Source: Streptococcus infantis (GTDB lineage Bacteria; Bacillota; Bacilli; Lactobacillales; Streptococcaceae). From it: DNA of 64,000 nucleotides. The stretch is from positions 930,001 through 994,000 of the forward strand of contig NZ_JAHDAP010000001.1 of assembly GCF_018499575.1 (NCBI RefSeq), in the 5' to 3' direction. The notes beneath the pieces were generated by a model that had not been told where the DNA came from, did not search any database, and was given only the letters and a program-made list of their open reading frames with translations. Shown one piece after another: positions 1 to 8,330 of this stretch; the stretch's first letter is position 1; every line of letters begins with the position of its first letter. Position numbers and translations under genes: made by a program.

Positions 1-369
1 GTGACTCGAGAACCGGCTATTGTTTACTTTCACAAAAAATATTGGTTTAATATCATCGCTATGATTCGTGATAATGGGATTTCCTACTACTGCAACATGG
101 CTAGCCCTTATTATCTAGATGAAGAAGCTTTAAAATACATCGATTATGATTTAGATGTTAAAGTTTTTACAGATGGCGAGAAACGCCTCTTGGACGTCGA
201 AGAGTATGAACGTCACAAGCGTAAGATGAATTATCCTGATGATTTAGATTATATTTTGAAAGAGCATGTTAAGATTCTTGTTGATTGGATCAACAATGAA
301 CGAGGTCCCTTCTCAGAAGCCTATGTCAACATTTGGTACAAACGCTACGTAGAACTAAAGAATCGGTAA
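1..369 (+). CDS. Ntdp/DUF402 family nucleoside phosphatase, C-terminal part
   Basis: The 5' end is cut by the window. The frame is open at base 1 and the leading GTG encodes an internal valine, not a start, since there is no room for a ribosome site. The 122 visible residues match the C-terminal two thirds of the roughly 177-residue DUF402 (UPF0374) proteins of streptococci. Family members such as staphylococcal Ntdp hydrolyse nucleoside tri- and diphosphates with divalent metal. The acidic and aromatic pattern around [10 protein letters not shown] and [12 protein letters not shown] is typical. The biological role in this organism is inferred from the family only. A strong terminator follows. 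Confidence 0.85.
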   Translation: MTREPAIVYFHKKYWFNIIAMIRDNGISYYCNMASPYYLDEEALKYIDYDLDVKVFTDGEKRLLDVEEYERHKRKMNYPDDLDYILKEHVKILVDWINNERGPFSEAYVNIWYKRYVELKNR

Positions 370-377
370 AGTTGTCA

Positions 378-410
378 GAGGTCAGGAACAAAATCCTGAC
401 CTCGTTTTTT
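378..410 (+). terminator. Rho-independent terminator after the DUF402 gene
   Basis: A perfect 10-bp stem (GAGGTCAGGA with TCCTGACCTC), 6-nt loop, then G and six T residues on the + strand. Confidence 0.9.
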
Positions 411-417
411 TATAAGC

Positions 418-443
418 AAAAAACCTGCCACATTAGGCAGGTT
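418..443 (-). terminator. Rho-independent terminator of queH
   Basis: On the minus strand an AAACCTGCC/GGCAGGTTT stem with a 6-nt loop is followed by a T tract. It begins 6 nt past the queH stop codon. Confidence 0.88.
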
Positions 444-448
444 TCCCT

Positions 449-1216
449 TTAAATATCTAACTTTGTAACAGTGAACTTGATATGCGAATAGTCTTTTTCG
501 ATATCCTTATCTACCATAAAGGCTGTTGCTTCCTTCTTGACCTGTACCAAGTCAATATTCTGTGCTTGAGCGGCATAGACACAGCCACAGTAACATTGAC
601 GATAGATATCATATTCTTCACACATCTCTACAGAACGTTTGTAACCTTGATTTTTCTTAAAGTCACTTGGAAGATAATGAGTGGTGTAAATTTTCTGCAC
701 ATCTATCCCGATACTATTGATGGTTTGTGAATTTTTATGGGGACTGATCGTTAGTGCTGAGCCAAAGTAGTCAAAGCCCAAGTCCATAGCTACTTGAGCT
801 GTCTTGTCCAAACGATAGTCAAAGCAAACCTTGCAACGGTCCCCACCTTCAGGTTCTTCTTCCAAACCTCGAACCAGTTTACGGTATTCGTTGGGTTCAT
901 AGGGTGCTTCTAGGTATTGAACATTATTTCCTGTTCGCTCATTAAAATCACTGACAAACTTTTTGGTTACATAGGCACGCTTGTGATACTCAGCCTTGGG
1001 ATGGATATTTGAATTTGCAAAATAAATGGTCACATCCGCATACTTGGTCAAATACTCTAAAGTGTAGGTACTGCAGGGAGCACAACAAACGTGCATGAGA
1101 ATAGTTGGTCTTTCTTCATTTTTTTCCCAAACTTGGACCATCTTTTGCATGACACGGTCATAGTTGATCTTTTGATTGGGATTCATCTTGCTTAGAATTT
1201 CTTCTACATCGATCAT
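449..1216 (-). CDS. queH: Epoxyqueuosine reductase QueH
   Basis: QueH (formerly DUF208) performs the last step of queuosine synthesis, reducing epoxyqueuosine in tRNA to queuosine, and is a non-homologous replacement for cobalamin-dependent QueG. The 255-residue protein has the expected cysteines: CCAPC at residues 44-48, CKVC at 128-131, and C208, C210 and C212 in a CYCGC motif. These fit the family's metal and iron-sulfur ligands. The start is preceded by AAGGAG at a normal distance. It appears monocistronic, ending in its own terminator. No other queuosine synthesis gene is in the window, consistent with salvage of precursors. Confidence 0.9.
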   Translation of the reverse strand: MIDVEEILSKMNPNQKINYDRVMQKMVQVWEKNEERPTILMHVCCAPCSTYTLEYLTKYADVTIYFANSNIHPKAEYHKRAYVTKKFVSDFNERTGNNVQYLEAPYEPNEYRKLVRGLEEEPEGGDRCKVCFDYRLDKTAQVAMDLGFDYFGSALTISPHKNSQTINSIGIDVQKIYTTHYLPSDFKKNQGYKRSVEMCEEYDIYRQCYCGCVYAAQAQNIDLVQVKKEATAFMVDKDIEKDYSHIKFTVTKLDI

Positions 1217-1283
1217 ACTCTTCTCCTTTTCCTCTTGCTATTGTACCACAGGATGATACTTTGAGCAAATAGGGTTTCGTGCT

Positions 1284-2483
1284 TTATTCAGTTTTTAAGT
1301 CCTTATCTAATAGCTTACCCATCCTTGTCAGACTGATTATTAAGATAGGGGAGGTTAAAAGCAGGATAAGGCCTAGAACTAAAAAGACAGCTACAAGACC
1401 CCAACGATCAATCATCCAACCTGTCAATGGGAAAATGACAATCATAGATAAACTAAAGAACATAGAATTAATACTAAGCATGGTCGCTCGTACACTGGAA
1501 GGTAAATAACCTTGTAAATCATTGAAGTAGATTGGCTGATAAACTGCATAAAGTGTATCAGTTAAAAGATATACGAGAAGAAAGGCAAAGGGTGTCCCAG
1601 AAAACACCAACAACAAGGCCAAGCCCGTCAGTGCAACAAGCATCGGAAAAACTTGATTGCTATTCCATTTTTTCCCGATTTGACTAGCTACATAAACTGC
1701 TATAAGATTTAACACACTACCACTCAGCATAACCAGTGAAACCTGCCATCCTGCTAAGTCACTTACTTTCTGCTGATAATAAAAGTAAAACATACACATG
1801 AGTGTCCCTACTAGCTGATAAGTCAGCATCCAGTAAAAGAGTACTGGTTTTTCCTGCCATTCTTTTCTGACTTGCAGGACAATCCTTTTAAAGGTTAAGA
1901 CTTCATTTTTCTCTCTCTTAGCCATTGGTTCTTTCATGAAATAAATCAAGATTATAGAAAGAAGTGAAAATCCTATAGCAATCAGATAGGTCCAGGCCAA
2001 TGCTCCGTGAATAAAGAAGCCTGCCACAACTGTACCTAGAGTTCGAGTGACTTCTGCCACACCAGACAAAAAGCTAGAAATCTGAAGATAACGGTCCTTC
2101 TGACCTGCTTCAACAGCTGAATCATATAAGAATGCCGTACTGGTCCCCGAGTCAAAATTGTAGGACCAAGCATTGACCATCATGGCAAGAGCATAGATCC
2201 AAAAATTCCCCTGACCAAACAAAATCAAGATAGAGGATACAATACTAGCCAAGCGAGCCAAATAGAGATTGGTCTTGTAGCTAAATCGATCGGCCAACAT
2301 ACCAGATGGGATTTCACACAAGAGACTTGTCCCATGAAAGATACTCTCTAATAGACCGATTTGAAGCAAGGAAAGACCATTCTGAATGAAAAATAAAATC
2401 CAAAAACTGGTAATTCCAAAATAAGATGTAAATTCCAGTCCTGCTAGGAGTGGAATATTGCGTTTGTAAGTTCTTTTAAACAT
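1284..2483 (-). CDS. MFS transporter (drug-efflux type)
   Basis: A 399-residue protein with about 12 hydrophobic segments and the major facilitator layout: GMLADRFSYK in the loop after TM2 is the signature motif, and a longer basic loop near residues 187-210 splits the two halves. Substrate cannot be told from sequence; relatives are annotated as putative multidrug or macrolide-type exporters. The start has a weak ribosome site (AAAGAGAG). It stands alone between queH and a repeat element, with no recognisable regulator beside it. Confidence 0.8.
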   Translation of the reverse strand: MFKRTYKRNIPLLAGLEFTSYFGITSFWILFFIQNGLSLLQIGLLESIFHGTSLLCEIPSGMLADRFSYKTNLYLARLASIVSSILILFGQGNFWIYALAMMVNAWSYNFDSGTSTAFLYDSAVEAGQKDRYLQISSFLSGVAEVTRTLGTVVAGFFIHGALAWTYLIAIGFSLLSIILIYFMKEPMAKREKNEVLTFKRIVLQVRKEWQEKPVLFYWMLTYQLVGTLMCMFYFYYQQKVSDLAGWQVSLVMLSGSVLNLIAVYVASQIGKKWNSNQVFPMLVALTGLALLLVFSGTPFAFLLVYLLTDTLYAVYQPIYFNDLQGYLPSSVRATMLSINSMFFSLSMIVIFPLTGWMIDRWGLVAVFLVLGLILLLTSPILIISLTRMGKLLDKDLKTE

Positions 2484-2573
2484 TGTTTTCTCTCTTTCAA
2501 TATGTAGTATGACTGTTTCTAAAAGACTTACTGAAAGTTGCCTACATTTTCTCCACCTCTTTCATTTAAAGTG

Positions 2574-2747
2574 AGAGTGGGACAGAAATCGGTAATTCGT
2601 TAGAATTCAATTTCGTCGTCCCACCTCCGCACAGTTGAGTATGGCTGTAAAAGCTGATGAAATCAGCGTAGTAGAGCCCACTCAACCACTGCGTCTTGCT
2701 CGACAATCCAAAAACAATTGAGAGGCTAGGACTTCTGTCCCAGCCTC
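2574..2747 (+). repeat. 174-bp structured intergenic repeat, copy A
   Basis: Runs from AGAGTGGGACAG to CCCAGCCTC and matches positions 6746-6919 in inverted orientation with only about a dozen differences. It can form three hairpins: GTGGGAC/GTCCCAC near the left end, GTTGAGT/ACTCAAC in the middle, and GAGGCTaGGAC/GTCCcAGCCTC at the right end. Read on the minus strand, the last hairpin lies 8 nt past the asnS stop and probably ends that transcript. No coding potential is evident. It looks like one of the small non-coding repeats scattered through streptococcal genomes, but I cannot assign it to a named family. Confidence 0.85.
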
Positions 2748-2754
2748 ATAGTTA

Positions 2755-4098
2755 TTAAGGTTTGATACGGTGCAACATACGTGGGAATGGAATAGCTTCA
2801 CGGATGTGTTTAGTGCCAGCTGCAAAGGTTACCATACGCTCGATACCGATACCAAATCCACCGTGTGGTACGGTACCATATTTACGAAGATCAAGGTAGA
2901 ATTCGTATTCTGTACGATCCATTCCAAGTGATTCCATCTTAGCGACAAGGGCGTCGTAGTCTTCCTCACGCATAGAACCACCGATGATTTCTCCGTAACC
3001 TTCTGGTGCGAGCAAGTCTGCACAAAGCACGCGATCTGGGTTACCAGGTACTGGTTTCATGTAGAAGGCCTTGATAGCTGCTGGGTAGTTCATGACGAAA
3101 GTAGGTACGCCAAAGTGGTTTGAAATCCAAGTTTCGTGTGGGGAACCGAAATCATCTCCATGCTCGAGATGTTCGTAGTCCGCATCTTCATCATTTTCAT
3201 GCTCTTGCAAAAGATCAATCGCTTGATCGTAAGTGATGCGTTTGAATGGCTCTGTAATGTAGCGTTTCAAGAGTTCTGTATCACGTTCCAAGGTTTCCAA
3301 AGCTTGAGGAGCACGATCTAGAACGCCTTGGAGCAAAGCTTTAACATAAGCTTCCTGCAAATCAAGTGACTCGTCATGTGTCAAGTATGAGTACTCCGCA
3401 TCCATCATCCAGAACTCAGTCAAGTGACGGCGAGTTTTTGATTTCTCTGCACGGAATACTGGGCCAAAGTCGAAGACACGACCAAGGGCCATGGCACCTG
3501 CTTCAAGATAAAGCTGTCCTGACTGACTCAAGTAAGCTGGTGTTCCAAAGTAGTCTGTTTCAAAAAGCTCTGTAGAGTCTTCTGCAGCATTTCCTGAAAG
3601 AATTGGGCTATCAAACTTCATGAAGCCGTTCTTATCAAAGAACTCATAAGTTGCATAGATGATAGCATTGCGGATTTGCATCACTGCTACTTGTTTGCGA
3701 GAACGCAACCACAAGTGACGGTTATCCATCAAGAAATCTGTTCCATGTTCTTTTGGAGTGATTGGGTAATCTTGAGATTCACCGATAACTTCGATGTCTG
3801 TAATATCCAACTCGTACCCAAATTTAGAACGCTCGTCTTCTTTAACAATCCCTGTCACAAAAACAGAAGTTTCTTGGCTTAGGCGTTTGATGGTGTCAAA
3901 TTTTTCAAGACCTACTTCTTCTCCAAATTTTTCGATAAAGTTTGGTTTAAAAGCTACACCTTGGAAAAAGGCTGTTCCATCACGCAATTGCAAGAAAGCA
4001 ATTTTCCCTTTTCCTGACTTGTTAGCAACCCAAGCACCGATAGTCACTTCTTGGCCAACGTAGTCTTTTACTTCGATAATTGTTACACGTTTTGTCAT
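2755..4098 (-). CDS. asnS: Asparaginyl-tRNA synthetase
   Basis: Charges tRNA-Asn with asparagine in the cytoplasm. The 447-residue protein has an N-terminal OB-fold anticodon domain (about 1-120) and a class II catalytic core with motif 2 at [16 protein letters not shown] and motif 3 at GFGIGIERM near the C-terminus. Two adjacent ATG codons exist; the second (4098) is chosen because it is 7 nt from the GGAAG ribosome site. No T-box leader is visible; an extended -10 promoter (4150-4155) lies about 50 nt upstream. Terminates in the flanking repeat. Full length. Confidence 0.96.
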   Translation of the reverse strand: MTKRVTIIEVKDYVGQEVTIGAWVANKSGKGKIAFLQLRDGTAFFQGVAFKPNFIEKFGEEVGLEKFDTIKRLSQETSVFVTGIVKEDERSKFGYELDITDIEVIGESQDYPITPKEHGTDFLMDNRHLWLRSRKQVAVMQIRNAIIYATYEFFDKNGFMKFDSPILSGNAAEDSTELFETDYFGTPAYLSQSGQLYLEAGAMALGRVFDFGPVFRAEKSKTRRHLTEFWMMDAEYSYLTHDESLDLQEAYVKALLQGVLDRAPQALETLERDTELLKRYITEPFKRITYDQAIDLLQEHENDEDADYEHLEHGDDFGSPHETWISNHFGVPTFVMNYPAAIKAFYMKPVPGNPDRVLCADLLAPEGYGEIIGGSMREEDYDALVAKMESLGMDRTEYEFYLDLRKYGTVPHGGFGIGIERMVTFAAGTKHIREAIPFPRMLHRIKP

Positions 4099-4149
4099 CA
4101 TTTATCTTCCTTTATTCGTTTAACTTGTCCAAAGACATTATTACTCATT

Positions 4150-4155
4150 ATTGTA
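4150..4155 (-). promoter_or_regulatory. Extended -10 promoter of asnS
   Basis: On the minus strand TACAAT is preceded by TGTGG, the extended -10 form common in streptococci. No good -35 is present, which such promoters tolerate. Confidence 0.6.
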
Positions 4156-4213
4156 CCACAAATAATGGCTGATAGCTAGCTAGTTTGATAGAAATTCATA
4201 AGTTTTTAGCTAC

Positions 4214-4241
4214 AAAAACCTCCGTTATTAAGACAGAGGTT
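4214..4241 (-). terminator. Terminator of the aminotransferase gene
   Basis: Imperfect stem AACCTCTGTC/AACGGAGGTT followed by TTTTTG on the minus strand, 8 nt past the stop codon. Confidence 0.75.
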
Positions 4242-4248
4242 AAGCTTC

Positions 4249-5427
4249 TTATTTTTCCATAAATTGGTGCAAACGACGAATGGCTTCCTTAAGAGTTTCC
4301 AAGTCTGTCGCATAGCTGAGGCGGACATTTTCTGGTGCTCCAAATCCAGCTCCTGTTATCAAGGCTAGCCCCACCTCTTCAAGGATGGCCGTTGTAAATG
4401 CTGTTACATCGGTATAACCTTTCATCTCCATGGCTTTTTTGACATTTGGGAAGAGATAGAAAGCTCCTTGTGGTTTGACAACCTCAAAGCCAGGAACTTC
4501 ACACAAGAGTGGATAGATAGTATTCAAACGCTCTTCAAAGGCTTGGCGCATGATTTCTACAGAATCTTGAGGTCCAGTTAGCGCTTCAATCGTTGCATAT
4601 TGAGACACTGCTGTCAAATTTGAAGTTGTTTGACCAGTCAATTTGCTCATAGCAGCAATGATTTCTGGATCACCCACTGCATAACCTACACGCCAACCTG
4701 TCATTGCGTAGGCTTTTGATACCCCGTTAATGACAATGGTTTGGTTGCGAATCGCTTCTGATAGACTAGAGATTGGGATGAACTCATTCCCGTTATAGAC
4801 CAAACGACCATAAATATCATCGGCCAGGATGAGAATATCATGTTCAACTGCCCAATTTCCAATGGCTAATAATTCCTCACGAGAGTAGATCATACCGGTA
4901 GGATTAGAGGGTGAGTTAAGAACCAAGACTTTGGTCTTATCTGTGCGAGCTGCTTCTAATTGCTCTACAGTTACTTTAAAGTGATTGTCTTCCTTGGCTT
5001 GAACAAAGACTGGAACACCTTCTGCCATCTTAACCTGATCCCCATAGCTAACCCAGTAAGGAGTAGGAATGATTACCTCATCACCTGGATTAATCACAGC
5101 CATAAAGAAAGTATAAAGGGAGAACTTGGCACCTGTAGCAAAAGTGACTTCGTTTGCCGCCACAGAATAACCATAATAACGTTCAAAATAAGTATTAACC
5201 GCTGCTTTCAATTCAGGCAAACCCGAAGCCACCGTATAGAAAGAAGCACGTCCATCTCGAATAGCTGCAACAGCAGCATCCTGAATATTTTCAGGTGTAT
5301 GAAAATCAGGCTGACCTAAAGTCAAGAAAAGGACGTCTTTTCCTTCAGCCTTTAACTTCTTTGCTCTTGCATCACTAGCCAGAGTGACACTTTCTTCCAT
5401 TTCTAAGACACGCTTGGATAGTTTCAT
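4249..5427 (-). CDS. aspB: PLP-dependent aspartate aminotransferase (class I)
   Basis: A 392-residue fold-type I aminotransferase that interconverts aspartate or related amino acids and 2-oxo acids. Visible signatures are NSPSNPTG (residues about 171-178, pyridoxal phosphate/substrate loop), the Schiff-base lysine in VSKAYAMTGWRVGY near residue 237, and the late arginine in ENVRLSYA that binds the substrate carboxylate. Its ATG overlaps the stop of the upstream TseB-like gene as ATGA, so the two are translationally coupled. The order TseB-like, aspB, asnS resembles the ypmB-aspB-asnS order of Bacillus. Substrate range beyond aspartate is uncertain. Confidence 0.9.
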   Translation of the reverse strand: MKLSKRVLEMEESVTLASDARAKKLKAEGKDVLFLTLGQPDFHTPENIQDAAVAAIRDGRASFYTVASGLPELKAAVNTYFERYYGYSVAANEVTFATGAKFSLYTFFMAVINPGDEVIIPTPYWVSYGDQVKMAEGVPVFVQAKEDNHFKVTVEQLEAARTDKTKVLVLNSPSNPTGMIYSREELLAIGNWAVEHDILILADDIYGRLVYNGNEFIPISSLSEAIRNQTIVINGVSKAYAMTGWRVGYAVGDPEIIAAMSKLTGQTTSNLTAVSQYATIEALTGPQDSVEIMRQAFEERLNTIYPLLCEVPGFEVVKPQGAFYLFPNVKKAMEMKGYTDVTAFTTAILEEVGLALITGAGFGAPENVRLSYATDLETLKEAIRRLHQFMEK

Positions 5428-5912
5428 TGTTTCTCCTTTTCGACTAAGGCGCCAGATTCAAAATCTACCAGATAATAGTCTCCTCCGGACTTGATTTCCC
5501 AGACAGGCTTTTCAGCGTAGCGTCCGAAGGTAATCTTGTCGATTTCAGTTGCTCCTTTTTCTCTGACAACTGCTTCTGCTTTTTCTTGAGAAGTACCGTT
5601 TTCTAGTTGATATACGTAAATATTGTTGCTACTTTTCTCTATTAAGACAGCAACTGGTTTCTGGTTCTTATCTTGGCCAAGAACACTATAATAGCTTTCT
5701 AAACCATTGAAGATATCAATCTGGCTAACCGTTTCTAGATTTGCATACTGCTTAGCTAGTTTCTCTCCTTCAACCTTTGCAGTTTGATAAGGCTTCATGC
5801 TGAGCCATACCAAATAAAGAAAGGAAGAAGTGATGACTAGAGTTAACAAAGTGATACCAATAATGTACTGAAATAATAGGGAATTTTTTTCTTTTTTCTG
5901 TCTCTTTTTCAC
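5424..5912 (-). CDS. TseB-like cell-wall elongation regulator (DUF5590, YpmB family)
   Basis: A 162-residue protein with a basic N-terminus, one membrane helix (about residues 14-34) and an outer domain with two PepSY-like halves, as in Bacillus YpmB/TseB, which modulates a class A or B penicillin-binding protein. The start is GTG. No Shine-Dalgarno is positioned correctly; instead a TTGTAA (5942-5947), 17-nt, TAAAAT (5919-5924) promoter with a TG extension would start transcription at about 5912, the first base of the GTG. The mRNA may be leaderless. Coupled to aspB by a 4-nt overlap. Confidence 0.72.
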   Translation of the reverse strand: MKKRQKKEKNSLLFQYIIGITLLTLVITSSFLYLVWLSMKPYQTAKVEGEKLAKQYANLETVSQIDIFNGLESYYSVLGQDKNQKPVAVLIEKSSNNIYVYQLENGTSQEKAEAVVREKGATEIDKITFGRYAEKPVWEIKSGGDYYLVDFESGALVEKEKQ

Positions 5913-6114
5913 TCGTCTATTTTACCATCTATCCTAGTGAATTACAAGTGAATTAAGGAGGTCATCCTTAACCTTCGATACATTCTTAGAATAGTGATAT
6001 TAAGCCCCCATCCTTTATTTTATAGATTTGTCATCATTCTCAATTCTTAAATTTAATCTTACACTTTATTAATTTAAAATTTTCTGAGCATATCCCTTGC
6101 AAATGATTTTGCTT

Positions 6115-6139
6115 TGTTGTAACATGTATTGTGACAACA
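6115..6139. promoter_or_regulatory. Near-perfect palindrome upstream of the flavin reductase gene
   Basis: Arms TGTTGTAACA (6115-6124) and TGTGACAACA (6130-6139) are inverted repeats matching at 9 of 10 positions around a 5-bp centre. The site lies 44 nt before the start codon and overlaps a possible TTGTGA -35. Its size and symmetry suit a dimeric repressor such as a TetR- or MarR-type protein. No regulator gene is adjacent, so the binding factor is unknown. Confidence 0.5.
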
Positions 6140-6182
6140 GATTGATTCTGATAAAAAGATTAACATTTAAAGGAGATTCCCT

Positions 6183-6731
6183 ATGTCTAAAAAAGTATTA
6201 TTTATCGTTGGCTCACTTCGTGAAGGTTCATTCAACCATCAAATGGCACTAGAAGCTGAAAAAGCTCTTGAAGGCAAAGCTGAGGTTAGCTATCTTGACT
6301 ACTCAGCCATTCCTCTATTTAGCCAAGACCTTGAAGTCCCAACTCTTCCAGCTGTCGCTGAAGCTCGTGAAGCAGTTCAAGCTGCTGATGCAATCTGGAT
6401 TTTTTCTCCAGTCTATAACTTCTCAATTCCTGGAACAGTGAAAAACTTGCTAGATTGGCTTTCACGCGCCATTGACTTGTCTAACACTCGTGGAACTTCT
6501 GCTCTTCAAGATAAGATTGTGACTGTATCTTCTGTAGCAAATGCAGGACACGATCAACTCTTTGCAATCTACAAAGACCTTCTACCATTTATCCGTACAC
6601 AAGTCGTTGGTGATTTTACCGCAGCTCGTGTCAATGATTCTGCTTGGGCAGATGGTAAACTAGTCCTTGAAGATAGCGTCGCTGCTTCTATAGAAAAACA
6701 AGCTGATGACTTGGTACAGGCTATTCAATAA
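6183..6731 (+). CDS. NAD(P)H-dependent FMN reductase
   Basis: A 182-residue flavodoxin-fold oxidoreductase of the NADPH-dependent FMN reductase (PF03358) family. The N-terminal IVGSLREGSFNHQMA loop binds the FMN phosphate and FSPVYNFSIPGTVKNLLDWLSR (about 79-100) carries the conserved PxYN and LKNxLDW-type elements. Such enzymes reduce FMN, quinones or azo compounds in the cytoplasm. A strong AAAGGAG ribosome site precedes the ATG. The upstream 270-bp gap is AT rich and holds a 25-bp palindrome, so expression is probably controlled by a dedicated repressor. The downstream repeat supplies a terminator hairpin at 6746-6771. Confidence 0.85.
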   Translation: MSKKVLFIVGSLREGSFNHQMALEAEKALEGKAEVSYLDYSAIPLFSQDLEVPTLPAVAEAREAVQAADAIWIFSPVYNFSIPGTVKNLLDWLSRAIDLSNTRGTSALQDKIVTVSSVANAGHDQLFAIYKDLLPFIRTQVVGDFTAARVNDSAWADGKLVLEDSVAASIEKQADDLVQAIQ

Positions 6732-6745
6732 TTGAATTAAAAAAA

Positions 6746-6919
6746 GAGGCTGGGACAAAAGTCCTAGCCTCTTAATTGTCTTTGGATTGTCGAGCAAGAC
6801 GCAGTGGTCGAGTGGGCTCTACTACGCTGATTTCATCAGCTTTTACAGCCCTACTCAACTGTGCGGAGGTGGGACGACGAAATCGAATTCTAACGAATGA
6901 CCGATTTCTGTCCCACTCT
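6746..6919 (-). repeat. 174-bp structured intergenic repeat, copy B (inverted)
   Basis: Same length and nearly the same sequence as 2574-2747 but inverted. Its GAGGCTGGGAC/GTCCTAGCCTC hairpin begins 15 nt past the flavin reductase stop and would serve as its terminator, while the other end abuts the stop of the TacL-like gene. In both copies the GAGGCTGGGAC end faces the gene that it terminates. Confidence 0.85.
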
Positions 6920-6927
6920 CTTTTTTA

Positions 6928-8118
6928 TTAATCAACAAGTTCTGAAACCATACTATGTTTGAGTGGTAAACTACACATCACTAGAAGGAAGATAAAGGCT
7001 GATTGAATCCAGAAGAGGGCCAGGTCAAAAATTCCATGTACAGCAACTACTGTTAAAAATGAAAGATAAAGTCCAAGGATAGGTCGTTTACTTGGTACTT
7101 GACTCATATCAATCAACATACGGATTGGATTTGAAGAAGCAATCCCTAATAATACTGTTCCTACTACACCGTAACTCAATATCGTATCGATATAGATACT
7201 ATGCGCATGTTCATGATAAGGAGCAAAGATACGGGGGTACGAATGCATGTAAGTTAGTGGACCTTCACCCCAGAACGGATTTTGTTTGAATAAGGCCATA
7301 CCTGCATTCCAGATAGACACTCGTTCTTCCATAGACGAATCAAGCGTTCCCATTCGAACTCCCAAATCACTCGAAAAGAGAAAGGCTAGACCAACACCAA
7401 AGACTCCGATACTTAGCCATAAGGCACGCCAGTTCTTAATGGTAGTGAAAAGATAAATAATCGCAGCAAAGATAATGGCTGGAAAAGCTGTTCTATTTTG
7501 AGTGAAATTCAAGCCAAACAAATTCGCAAAAATCGCAATGAGAGAGAAAATTCTCAACCATCTCAATCTAGTCGTACTAATTAAGTAAAATCCAATCATG
7601 ATACAGAAGCAACAGATTATTCCGTAATAATTAGGATTAAAGAAAGCTACTTCTGCACGGTTCTGATGCCAGACCTGCATCTTAGGTGATAAGAAAGTAT
7701 AATCAAATTTCTTTACAATTTGAAAATGCTCCAAGGCTGCAAAAACTGATGCTAGCACACTAAGCGACAAAACCGATTGTAATACTAATCTGAAAAACTT
7801 AGGTGTTAAATGAGCTTGATAATAATAAAAGAAAATCGCAAAGAGGAACATCCCTAAAGTAGCAACAATTCCCATCACATTTTGTGCTAAAAGTGAGATA
7901 GCACCACTATAACCAATAAATAAGAGTAAGATAGAATGGTGGGTTAATCGTTTTAAGATTCCCTTCATCTCTCCTGTAAATATGAGACCTATTAAGTAGG
8001 CAATAAAAATGATGACGAAAATATAAAAAGGCAGGAAAATACTTAGAATAACACCTAACAAGACTAGTTCTTGCTTGGACAAGCCTTTCAACTTTTCAAT
8101 GATACCTATTGATTTCAC
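6928..8118 (-). CDS. tacL: O-antigen-ligase family membrane protein, likely teichoic acid ligase TacL
   Basis: A 396-residue polytopic protein with about 10-12 hydrophobic segments and a large outer loop containing FNPNYYG, NRTAF and the HEHAHSIYIDTILSYG stretch typical of the Wzy_C/WaaL fold. In pneumococcus the TacL (RafX) ligase attaches teichoic acid chains to glycolipid to make lipoteichoic acid and lies just past the raf operon, close to birA. Here the gene is directly divergent from birA, which supports the TacL assignment. It starts with GTG 6 nt after AAAGGA. The function is inferred from family and position; a different polymer ligase is possible. Confidence 0.68.
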   Translation of the reverse strand: MKSIGIIEKLKGLSKQELVLLGVILSIFLPFYIFVIIFIAYLIGLIFTGEMKGILKRLTHHSILLLFIGYSGAISLLAQNVMGIVATLGMFLFAIFFYYYQAHLTPKFFRLVLQSVLSLSVLASVFAALEHFQIVKKFDYTFLSPKMQVWHQNRAEVAFFNPNYYGIICCFCIMIGFYLISTTRLRWLRIFSLIAIFANLFGLNFTQNRTAFPAIIFAAIIYLFTTIKNWRALWLSIGVFGVGLAFLFSSDLGVRMGTLDSSMEERVSIWNAGMALFKQNPFWGEGPLTYMHSYPRIFAPYHEHAHSIYIDTILSYGVVGTVLLGIASSNPIRMLIDMSQVPSKRPILGLYLSFLTVVAVHGIFDLALFWIQSAFIFLLVMCSLPLKHSMVSELVD

Positions 8119-8181
8119 AACAGATCCTTTCTCTCTGCGCTAAAAAACACAGATAAATAAACTATTAAAACATTTTACCAT

Positions 8182-8200
8182 TTTTCAAATGATTTGAAAA
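8182..8200. promoter_or_regulatory. Perfect 19-bp palindrome in the tacL promoter
   Basis: TTTTCAAAT, one central base, ATTTGAAAA: both 9-bp arms are exact. It sits just upstream of a TGGTAAAAT extended -10 reading toward tacL. The half-site order (CAAAT then ATTTG) is the reverse of the FabT box, so FabT is not an obvious candidate. Protein unknown. Confidence 0.45.
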
Positions 8201-8290
8201 CCACTTTGTCCATGGCATCCTAACTAAAATTAGGTAAAATTTTTATAGTAGACTAAGATACCTCTCAAAGCACGCATCCTTTTTTAAAAA

Positions 8291-8301
8291 TATGGTACAA
8301 T
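8291..8301 (+). promoter_or_regulatory. Extended -10 promoter of birA
   Basis: TATGG directly followed by TACAAT (8296-8301), 29 nt before the chosen ATG. No clear -35. Confidence 0.65.
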
Positions 8302-8330
8302 AAATCTAGTTGTTGCAGAAAGGGCCTAGT

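Noticed and set aside
6118..6134. Rex-type (NADH-sensing) operator before the FMN reductase gene
   Set aside because: Rex sites read TTGTGA-N6-TCACAA; here the right arm is TTGTGACAA and the spacing does not fit, so the palindrome is left unassigned.
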